The notes under the pieces: model-generated
The model's database searches: none
The model's input: only the letters and a program-made list of their open reading frames with translations
Told to the model about the DNA's origin: nothing
Program-made: the position numbers and the translations under genes
NCBI GenBank assembly: GCA_021018995.1
Contig: CM037589.1
Location: 61,764,101 to 61,828,100, forward strand
Origin: Chloranthus sessilifolius
Taxonomy: Eukaryota; Streptophyta; Magnoliopsida; Chloranthales; Chloranthaceae
DNA length: 64,000 nt
Direction of reading: 5' to 3'
Shown: positions 55,915-64,000 of the stretch, piece after piece
Position numbering within the stretch: position 1 is the first letter of the stretch
Layout: every line of letters begins with the position of its first letter

Positions 55915-56987
55915 TGACGCGAGACGATGACCCTAGACTATGTGAATGATAATGAGATGAGTATTTTGCCGAAATTAAACTAAATTAATTAAGCAAAATC
56001 GATACATAATAGTGATACCTTAAGGTTCATAGTTTTCTGCATGGATGATCGTGTTGGTTGAGTAGGGTCCAGTTCGTTGCGCTAGATCCGTTAGTCTCGC
56101 GGAAGGAATACCCTAGAGATAGAACTCTAGCCGCTTCCAAATTAGGGCGTCGCTCTTCAATCAAAATGGGATCGCTAGTTTTCTCGGGGTATTTTGATGC
56201 GGAATGGTTTAATGACTCAAGAGAGATGTAGGGTTATTGAATCGGGTCGATTCAACGGTTCAGATGAAAGCTAGGGTTTATGATTTTCGACGTATTTGAA
56301 AGAATAGTGGCTGAAGTTGGGGTTTATAGGAACAAAAATAAAGCAGAGAAAGATAAATCAAAAGAGATAGAAGATAATAGATTGTAGGCTTCGCACCCTT
56401 GGCTTCACTCCAAACCCTTCTCGGGAAGAAGATTCACTCTTCGTAGTTGCTCATCTCAAGCAGAAAGCATAAGCTCTTTTCATTAATCAAAAACTAATTA
56501 CATCGTTTATTTAGAGACCTTATATAGGAGGCCTTACAAGAGAAAACCCTAAAGCAAAAAAACTCGAAGAAAAGACAAGCTTGCCCTAAAAAATCCATTT
56601 TCGAAATTTTGCAGAGTCCACTTACGCGAAAATTCGATCGATCGATTCTAAGGTCGATCGATCAAGTATATATATATATATAACCATGTATAAGTCTTGG
56701 GTCTCAAATCGATTGAAAATGGCACTCGATCGATCGATTATATATATATATATATATCGCATTTTAAGCCTCGGCTCCATTTGATCAATCGACAATTACC
56801 TTCGATCGATCGACTGAGAAACAGAACATCGCCAAAATTTAAATCTCGCTGGCCAAAATCGATCGATCGAAGCCTATGATTGATCGATCGACTATGCATT
56901 CCTTTGTATTCTTTTTTATGCCTTTCTGAAGCTGAAAATTCTGTTGCAGCCCAAATCGAAGGCTCTCGATGTTGGCGTCCCCCGTCA
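55915..56987 (-). repeat. 5' LTR (minus orientation)
   Basis: 1073 bp. In element orientation it runs TGACGGGGGACGCC (56987) to CGCGTCA (55915). A TATA box, CCTATATAAGG, lies near 56525. It contains CGATCGATCGA clusters at 56634-56900 and two short TA tracts. It is longer than the 3' LTR by an internal duplication around the TA tracts (56660-56760) and by the intact outer end. Confidence 0.85.
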
Positions 56988-57879
56988 GAAGAGAGAGAAA
57001 GAGAGAGAAAGGAGAGAGAAAGAAGGGAAAGAGATACAGACCCACGCAGGTGGGTCTGCGTGGGTCATCTGGGAAGAGAGAGAGAGAGGGGGGGCCCACA
57101 CAAGTGGGTCCCTGCGTGGGTTATGGGGGAGAGAGAAAAAAAGGAGAGATACGGACCCATGCATGTAGCATAATCTTTCAAAAAAAAACTATTGTAGCAT
57201 AAAGCCTCTCAATTGGTAAAAGAATTTGTTGAGTCAAACATCTCAATAAGCCTAAAGAGATGCCTATGAGTGAATCCCCTTACCAGGAAGAAACCTCGAG
57301 ATACTATAGAATTCTTTATATAACTATAAGATGAGGAGTGCATGGAGAATCAATGAATTGGATCACATCTCTAATGACATTTCAAATATCGAAAAACCGG
57401 CTTCCCAATTTCTCCCTAGTAGAGACCTAGATCACCATAAGCTTCCACTTGTAAGTTATAAACCAGAAGGGAAATTTTGTTCAGTTGGCGATTCAATTGG
57501 CTTTTCCCCAAGATGAGCAGTTTCACACGAAACATCAGTTGTGTACTTCCTCTCAAAAATATGAATTCCCTGGGAGGAGCAAACACCGCCAATCCAAAGG
57601 AAATACTTTTATGGACTTATATCCTTGATGTTAAACATTTTTCTTAGATGTCACTATAATTTAACGATTGAACCTTCATCATTTCTAGCAAGAAACCAGT
57701 GGAATCCATAGGGAACCAAAAAAAATTAAAATAGGGCATGGCTAGCCAAAGTTTGGCCCGATCGAATTCACCCTCAACTTGACCTGAGATAAAAATCAAA
57801 GTTCATATCCAACCCGTGTCAGGATGAGTGGGTCTACTCATATAATGTGTTCCTTAGATATGGATTGAAGAGAAGGGTA
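56988..57879. other. GA-rich flank and unassigned sequence
   Basis: 56988-57165 is GA-rich with repeats of 'acccacgcaggtgggtc' type. The remainder has no recognisable gene. Confidence 0.5.
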
Positions 57880-60003
57880 CCATCTCTCTCACAAAACAGT
57901 TTGTATTAATTCATGTACCAGAAGTTGTGTGGGCAAGAATCAAATGTATCAGAGAACTAGTTAGGATTCATGTCAGAAGATAAACAACATAAGCTATTTT
58001 CCTATTGAGGTAACTTATGGAGAAGTTTGGTGAAAAGGAAATAAGTTGATTTGGAGAAAGCTTATGATAGATGACGGGGACGCCGACATCGTAGACATTG
58101 GATATGGACCTTTTCGCGTGTACCGACGTCGGAAGAAGTGGAATGGAAATCAAAACTAGGTGAAAGAGGAAATTCTGGAAATGTAGAGGAGGCCCGAGTA
58201 CCATAGCCTCAGAGGAGAAACGGACACAAACCGCGAGAACAGTGTCGAGCGAGCCCTCGCTCGAGCGATCTACAGTGACGGAAAATTTTCATTTTTTTAC
58301 CTTTTCAGTCTTTTATTATTTTAGGACTCTTTTAATTACGAGTTTTATATCGTTTAGGGTTTTCTTAGCCTATATAAAGGCATTGTAAACACTCAATTAA
58401 GGATTGATTATTGATTATTGAATGAAAAGAGTTTTTGCTTGTGTGTGCTTGAGATGAGCCTCTACGAAGAGTGAATCTTCTTCCCGATAAGGGTTTGGTG
58501 CGAAGCCAAGGGTATGAAGCCTGTAAATCTATCTTTTATCCATCTATCTATTTTCATCTTCTCTGCTTGTGTGTTGACCCTTACAATCCTAAATCAACCA
58601 TCATCCCTTTTAACATCCTAAATCCAAATTTTCCCTACACCGTGAATCGATCCGATTCAACAATCGTAGATCCTAACAGAGTTATTAAACCTTCTGCATC
58701 AAATAATCAGAAGAAATCAGTGATCACATCATTGAATTGAGACCGCCCTAATCTGGAAAAACCTAGAGTTCTATCTCTAGGATCGATCTATGCTGCAATC
58801 TAACGGATCTAGCGCCCGAACTGAACCCTGCCTGAATTATGCGTGATTCTCCCATGAAATACTACAAAAACCTGAGGTATTCGTTATATTTTGCAAGTTC
58901 TATTGTTTAATTTAATTATAATTTAATTTCGGCAAAATTAATCATTACATTCACGTAGTTTAAGGTACCATCCTGCGTCAATAGAGTGCCGAGACAAATA
59001 ATCTGGTAGACATAGAGGAAGAAATACACCTCAAACTGACGTAGTGAGAATATGACATGTATGCGAGGAGGTAACTAGTGTAAGAATGACGTGTGAGAGA
59101 CAAGTGAGTTTCCTGTCGACGTTGGGCTACATCAAGGATCTACCTTGAGCCCTTATTTATTTGTCCTGGCCATAGATGTGTTAACCATAGACATACAAGA
59201 AGAGATTCTATAATGCATGTTATGTGTGGATGATGTATTAATGAAAGAAATAAAGATAAGCTAGAATAATGGAGAAAAGCTTTGGAATCAAGAGTTTGAA
59301 AATTAGCAAAACAAAGACGGAATACATGGAGTACAAATTCGAACATGATAACCTAGAGGAAGTATTAGTGAAAATAAAAAATGATTTAGTGCCACATTGT
59401 CATAGATTTTGCTATTGAGGCTCAACTTTACAATTAGATGGTGGATTTGAAGAGATCGTCTCAAATAAAATTAATGCATGTTGGATGAAATGAAGGCAAG
59501 CAAGCAGAGTATTGTGCGACCCAAGAGTGCCACCTAGATTGAAGGGGCATTTTATAAGACGGCGGTTAGACCTACCATATTATATTGTGCGAAATATTGG
59601 TTACGAAAAAGTGAAAACAAAATAGAGTACATGTGGCCGAGATGCTTATGTTGAGATGGGTGTGTGGAGTAACAAGAAGGATAAAATTCAAAAAGAATAA
59701 AAGAGAAAATTTGAGAGTCGCATCCACAAAGGAAAAAAAATTACCAAATGTCACTTGAGGTGGTTTGGACATGTTCATCGAAGACACGAAATAGACAATA
59801 TAGGAGGGGTTGAGATGCTATAAGCACAAGGAAGTCAGAGAAGAAGAAGACCAGTGAAAACCTGGAGGAAAGCCGTGAGAAGGGATATGAAGGATTTCGA
59901 AGTTATAGAGAGCTTAACGTTGATCATAAATGAGTAGAGAAATAGGGCACACAAAGCCAACCAGTTAGATGGGAGAAGGCTGTGATGATGATGATGATGA
60001 CTA
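57880..60003 (+). pseudogene. RTE-type LINE remnant, split by a solo LTR
   Basis: Pieces before and after the solo LTR join in frame at VDLEKAYDRVPRQIIW, the reverse-transcriptase motif of plant RTE-clade LINEs. Later come KISKTKTEYMEYKFEHDNLE (59300), NKINACWMK (59470) with SRVLCDPRVPPRLKGHF (59505-59555), HLRWFGHVHRRHEIDNIGGV (59755-59810) and a final tail before (GATGAT)n at 59985-60000. RTE elements typically end in such short simple repeats rather than poly(A). Stops are frequent; no intact protein remains. Confidence 0.8.
58072..58980 (+). mobile_element. solo LTR with perfect 5-bp duplication
   Basis: 909 bp from TGACGGGGACGCC to CCTGCGTCA. ATAGA lies immediately on both sides (58067-58071 and 58981-58985). 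Landmarks match the LTRs at 48943 and 55915 in opposite orientation: 'gaagagtgaatcttcttccc', 'ggtttggtgcgaagccaagg', and a TATA box CCTATATAAAGG at 58370. It is the product of LTR-LTR recombination within an intact insertion of the same family. Confidence 0.92.
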
Positions 60004-60290
60004 TCATCATAATATATCAAAATATTGAAACTGCAGCTAGCGTTATTCCTTGCATTTTGTACATTCTTGAGTATATTGTTTATAGTGAATGCTGACTTTT
60101 ATCATATATAAGATGCCACTCTAGCAATTGCATTTTTGTATTCTTATTGTCCAGAGTGCTTGTAAATATCTGAACCACCATTATTGTGCTATAAATTCTA
60201 CATCATAAGTCTAAAATTTTCAGCAATTTAAAATGTATTATGGAACCAAAAATAATAGAGTCGAGATAAAATGCAGTTTTTAATTAATTT
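60004..60290. other. intergenic, nothing recognised
   Basis: AT-rich sequence between the LINE tail and a MITE. Confidence 0.5.
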
Positions 60291-60711
60291 GGGAGGCTGC
60301 TACTAACCCCCCACCAAATACTGAATATCCCCCATTAAGTACAATTGAAAATCATTGGCTTCTTTTAATCGGGCAATGGAGATTATTTTTCATCCCAACC
60401 TTTCATGCAACTGATCTTGAGATCATGGGCATATCAGCAGACAGTTAATTTTTTATTCCACGTGACACACATCCCAAAAAAGTGACCCAAAGAGCATGTG
60501 GCACACATAATGCTCACAGGTCACTTTTTCAGATGTGTCATTGTCGAATAAAAAACTGACCGTCTGATGATATTTCCATGATCTCAAGATCAGTTGTATG
60601 GAAGATTGGAATGAAAAAAGATCTCCATCTTCCGATTGAAATCAGTCAATGGTTTCCAGCTGTACTAATGGGGGATCTTCAGTAGTTGGTAGGGGGTTAG
60701 CAGCAGCCCCC
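60291..60711. mobile_element. 421-bp foldback MITE
   Basis: Almost the whole element is one inverted repeat. The left GGGAGGCTGCTACTAACCCC is mirrored by the right end (inverted GGGGGCTGCTGCTAACCCCC). Pairing continues through 'gatcttgagatcatgg' to a centre near 60500. TTAATT lies on both sides (60284-60289 and 60712-60717). Non-coding. Confidence 0.85.
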
Positions 60712-61383
60712 TTAATTAGCTTACATGCATCTTTTAAAACCTAAAGACAATGAAAATAGAGGCCACCTGACATGACGACCATCTCCATAAGCATCCCTAA
60801 CAGTAACAACATCTGCATTCAGTTGCTCCTTGATCTGTTAATGATGCATCATGCGCATCATGCATGCAAGATATTAACATACAGGAAAACAATGGGTTTT
60901 GGGTTCAGGACATTTATAAAACCAGTCAAAAGAAAAGGTGGATAATTATATTATGGCAGCTACGCATATTTGAGGATTATGTAGCAACAAAACAAAATAG
61001 ACTTGCAGAGTACATCATATATATAGTAAGGTAATTAGCAAAATTGATGCATCATCAGTGGCTATGCAGAGTACATCATGCGGTAATGACTCTTAGAGAA
61101 GTTGAAATATTTTAAATTTTATGTTTCCTAAGATGGGTCAATGTTCTAAGAAGATATCATCAAGAGTCATGACTAGGATCTATGAGATTCAAAGCTCGAT
61201 TAATCAGTTTCCATTCGGAAAAAAAAAAGTTACTAAATCTTGTATACTACTGCACATTAATTATGATTAATGATTACATTTTGTGCCACATAACAACGAG
61301 TACACATAAATAACATATTACCATATTATCTAATATTGCACCCTCATGTATAGTATCCTAGCAGTAGTAAGAGACATCACTAG
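60712..61383. other. intergenic, nothing recognised
   Basis: 'gcagagtacatcat' occurs twice (61006 and 61066). No gene or transposon end resolved. Confidence 0.45.
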
Positions 61384-61640
61384 TTTTTTTAAATGAATGT
61401 CAATATTTATTAAAAAAGATAAAGCAAGCAAAACGGTCCTTAAGGCAACAAACCCTCCAAAAAATACAAGGAGAGAGAGACTAAAAATGGAGTTATAATG
61501 AAGGAAACACATCCGAGGCTAGAAGCATATCTCTTCCAACTCCTTTTCGAGCAAGTGAACCCGCTTCCACATTAGCCTTTCTTCTAATTTTATGGAACGA
61601 AGATGCAAAGGCAAAGGCAATCATGAATCATATTTTTTAG
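61384..61640 (-). pseudogene. LINE 3' end with RNase H fragment
   Basis: On minus, FHKIRRKANVEAGSLARKGV (about 61525-61600) fits the C-terminal RNase H motif of plant LINEs (H..R..N..AD.LA). It is followed by a T-rich 3' UTR ending 'aataaatattgacattcattt' and an A-run, seen as Ts at 61385-61391. Truncated and dead. Confidence 0.6.
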
Positions 61641-61799
61641 GAAGCCAACATCTATAGAGTATAGACCACTAGTCTTCCCCTTAGCTCAACCAATCACATT
61701 TTTTAGAGTAATATTGAATCATACATTCCCTTTGGAAGTGCAATGCGCAAATTCTAAGACCTTCAAGACAAACTCTGCACTTTCGTTTTTGTTTTAGTC

Positions 61800-62161
61800 T
61801 CTGATGCCCACTGGACCCAACTCTCTACTCTCGGCGGCAGCCGCAGGCCGGAGCAGCAGAGATTCGCCGGCGACGGCCCAGTCATATACAGCTAATCCCT
61901 TTCAAGCTTTCAACCAGGTAGGGTTTCTCTGATTCTCTCTCTATCTCTCTCTCTCTTTTCTTCCTCTCTCTTTCCCCTATCTTTGATTCGCCGACGGCAA
62001 CCATCCCCACACACGGCCACACTGAGATTCACATTTCACAGGCGGCTGCCATCCCCACACGGCCACACACACTACGACTCTCTTCTTCTTCTTCTTCCTC
62101 CTCTCTCTCTCAGCTGGCAGCGACTCCCCCCCCCCCCACGGCCACAACCACAGACCCACAG

Positions 62162-62214
<53 letters not shown>

Positions 62215-62488
62215 ATGTCTATTGAATAGACCCTAAGGATTTTTCATTTTTGGCCCACACCCATCAGTTCATCAGCCACAGCCACACCCCCTAAACTCTA
62301 AATCTCTCTCCCTCTTTCTCTCTCTCTTATTCTCAATACTCAATCCCTAAGGACCCTAACTATTTATTTCATTTTTTTTCAGGATTTTAGTTGGATTCGT
62401 CGGTCAAGCGCGCTGTGCGTGGTTCGGATTTGTCAGAGCTCGCATTTCATCCGATCACGCTAGATTGGAATCTTGGTGCCTTGGAGGT
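61800..62488 (+). other. leader exons and first intron of the hAT-type gene
   Basis: Probable exon about 61800-61917, ending AACCAG|GTAGGG, then an intron to TTTTTTTTCAG near 62382. A second exon of about 105 bp ends TTGGAG|GTAAAA at about 62488. The intron has CT tracts, chiefly 62165-62213. Gene boundaries are inferred from splice-like sites only. Confidence 0.45.
62165..62213. repeat. (CT)n microsatellite
   Basis: CT tract within the presumed first intron. Confidence 0.95.
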
Positions 62489-63166
62489 AAAATTAATTTT
62501 TTAATTTAAATTTGATTTAATTTTATGTTAATGAGTTAAAAATATAGTGATTTTGATTTTTGAATGTGATATATGAAATGTCAAATTTTTATTGGTATGA
62601 AAATGTGGAAATCCCAAAAGGCTAAAGCCCTAATTTTTTAGATTGAATAGTTTTTTACTATTTCAAAGCACATGATGGATGGTGGTTTTCTACTCAATTT
62701 TTGGATGGTGGTTTTTTACTCAAATTTTCACACGATAAGTATTTAGATCATAGTCTTTAAATTGCAGTTACAACACTCATGACGGTACTATGTTTAGATG
62801 TGTCCCAAAAACTAACCCTTAACAATATGATGATGATAGATTTCCACTTGCTTGTACACCTGTTAAGTATCTAATGCAAAAATTAAGGCACCTGTTGAGC
62901 ATCTAATGCATGGGGTTGGCGAAGATCGGATTGAAATGGGATATATCATAGCTAGTTGGATTTTTGCACTTTTAGGCTTTTAAATATATGGTACAAGTTT
63001 GATTTTTTTATTTTTATTTATTTATTTATGCAATTTTGGGATAAATCTGATCTAGGTGACGTATTTTTTTATATGAAACATTTACTAGATATTGCTTGAG
63101 ATTTACTTGAGATTATTTGTATTTAGACTATTTTCTAATACACTCATGACATTTATTTTCATTAGG

Positions 63167-64000
63167 TCATATCCTTCTTGACCATTAGAGCAATCATCCA
63201 TAAATACTTTAGAAGAAAGGTTGACATCATGCCTCATACCGTAGAAAATTACGAACATGAACAAACCCAACTTGGCTCAAAGCGAAGTCATGTAGAAAAT
63301 GATGACATGTCTACTTTTTTGAAAATGATGAACTTGAGCAAGGGAGTCCTAGCTCAAAGCGGACTCATATAGAAAATGATGATACATATACTGCCTTAAA
63401 AATGATGAGCATGAACAAGTCCAATCTAGCTCAAAGCGAAGTCATGTAGAGGTTGATTTAGCAAATCTTTCTGCAAATCCCGGATTACGTATTCCAATTT
63501 CAATGTACCATCCTAATGTTCAAGAATTAGTTCGAAGAGCATATTTGCAAAAAGGTCCATGTCATCCTCATAATCACACATGTTTTCAGAGAAAAATATC
63601 AGGAAAATCACGACGATTTCAACCCAAGTGGTTTAAGATGTATGGAAGTTGGTTAGAATATAGCATATCAAAGGAAAAAGCATTTTGCTTATGTTGCTAT
63701 ATTTTTCGACCAGTTACAACAACATGGGTGCAAGGGGGTACTGAATGTTCTACGATTGAAGGGTTTGACAATTGGAAGAAGCCCAATAAATTTGTGACTC
63801 ATATTGCAGCGCCCAACAGTGCTCACAACCTAGCTCATCAGAAGTGTCAAAATTTGTTGAATCAAAATCAACACATTGAGACACTTTTTTCTAAGCAAGA
63901 TGATAAAGACACAAGGGAATATAGAATCCATTTGACGGCATCAGTAGAATGCGTTCGATATCTTCTTCGTCAAGGATTACCTTTTCGTGGGCATAATGAA
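63167..64000 (+). pseudogene. TTF-type zinc finger / hAT dimerisation protein, partial at window edge
   Basis: After an acceptor (TTTTCATTAG, 63166) the frame open from 63383 to the edge encodes NLSANPGLRIPISMYHPNVQ, ELVRRAYLQKGPCHPHNHTC, KWFKMYGSWLEYSISKEKAF, CLCCYIFRP, EGFDNWKKPNKFVTHIAAPN, SAHNLAHQKCQNLLNQNQHI and SVECVRYLLRQGLPFRGHNE. This is the TTF-type finger and the start of DUF4371 found in hAT-transposase-derived 'zinc finger MYM-type protein 1-like' genes. The upstream ATG (63229) is in a different frame: a 77-bp unit is repeated three times (63247, 63324, 63401), each shifting the frame. The first in-frame ATG is 63503, inside the domain. The 3' part lies outside the window, so the rest cannot be judged. 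Confidence 0.75.
63247..63477 (+). repeat. 77-bp tandem repeat, three copies
   Basis: Units begin near 63247, 63324 and 63401 (AATKAYGAACWTGARCAA). Each contains CTCAAAGCGAAGTCATGTAG-like sequence; the third is cut short. 77 is not a multiple of three. Confidence 0.85.

Larger units (their letters stand above)
48943..56987 (-). mobile_element. non-autonomous LTR retrotransposon with gag only (TR-GAG type)
   Basis: Minus orientation. 5' LTR at 55915-56987, primer binding site at 55891-55910, long repeat-filled leader 51981-55890, gag at 51444-51980 with a zinc knuckle to about 51270, further Ser/Thr-rich and unknown frames, a short purine tract before 49874, and the 3' LTR at 48943-49874. No protease, reverse transcriptase, RNase H or integrase can be read in the 6-kb interior. 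That matches TR-GAG elements, which depend on another element's pol. The gag is of the Ty3/gypsy retrotransposon type. Confidence 0.8.

Noticed and set aside
56880-57202. Overlapping Arg/Glu/Lys-rich plus-strand frames
   Set aside because: Translation of GA-rich simple sequence.

Overview
This is flowering-plant nuclear DNA. It is AT-rich, its genes are spliced with GT..AG introns, and plant-specific transposon families fill most of it. The species cannot be named from the sequence; a woody dicot or a magnoliid would fit. I see no prokaryotic, organellar, CRISPR, rRNA or functional tRNA features.

Host genes are few. (1) A complete seven-exon CYP707A cytochrome P450 (abscisic acid 8'-hydroxylase type) lies at 17281-19322 on +, with a TATA box and a poly(A) signal. 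(2) A single-exon IDA/IDL abscission-type signalling peptide precursor lies at 38036-38299 on +. (3) The last exon of a BolA4-like gene lies at 42955-43105 on -; its upstream exons were not found. (4) At the right edge is the start of a TTF-zinc-finger/hAT-dimerisation type gene (about 61800 to the window end), whose N-terminal coding part is broken by a 77-bp tandem repeat.

The rest is mostly mobile DNA. 1571-5058 holds three copies of a long-inverted-repeat family ('family A') abutting (TA)n tracts; a complete fourth copy is at 33399-34344. 9.7-16 kb holds MITEs, LINE remnants and a 1.1-kb foldback element. 22903-33342 is a 10.4-kb Mutator-like element (MULE) with about 43-bp terminal inverted repeats. 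It carries decayed transposase and OTU-protease sequence, an 880-bp-arm internal inverted duplication, a palindrome-rich core, and a decayed plant-mobile-domain (PMD) gene on the other strand. 34.5-45 kb holds MITEs, a SINE nested in a MITE and a TIR element within compound microsatellites. 48943-56987 is a non-autonomous LTR retrotransposon on the minus strand with LTRs, primer binding site and gag but no visible pol (TR-GAG type). Its leader holds an array of roughly fifty 18-bp palindromes and a 110-bp repeat. 57.88-60 kb is an RTE-type LINE split by a 909-bp solo LTR with a perfect 5-bp duplication.

The MULE genes (transposase, OTU, PMD) belong to one element and are all broken. The CYP707A, IDL and BolA genes look unrelated to each other and sit as isolated islands. 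All calls come from reading the sequence; no alignment or database search was run.
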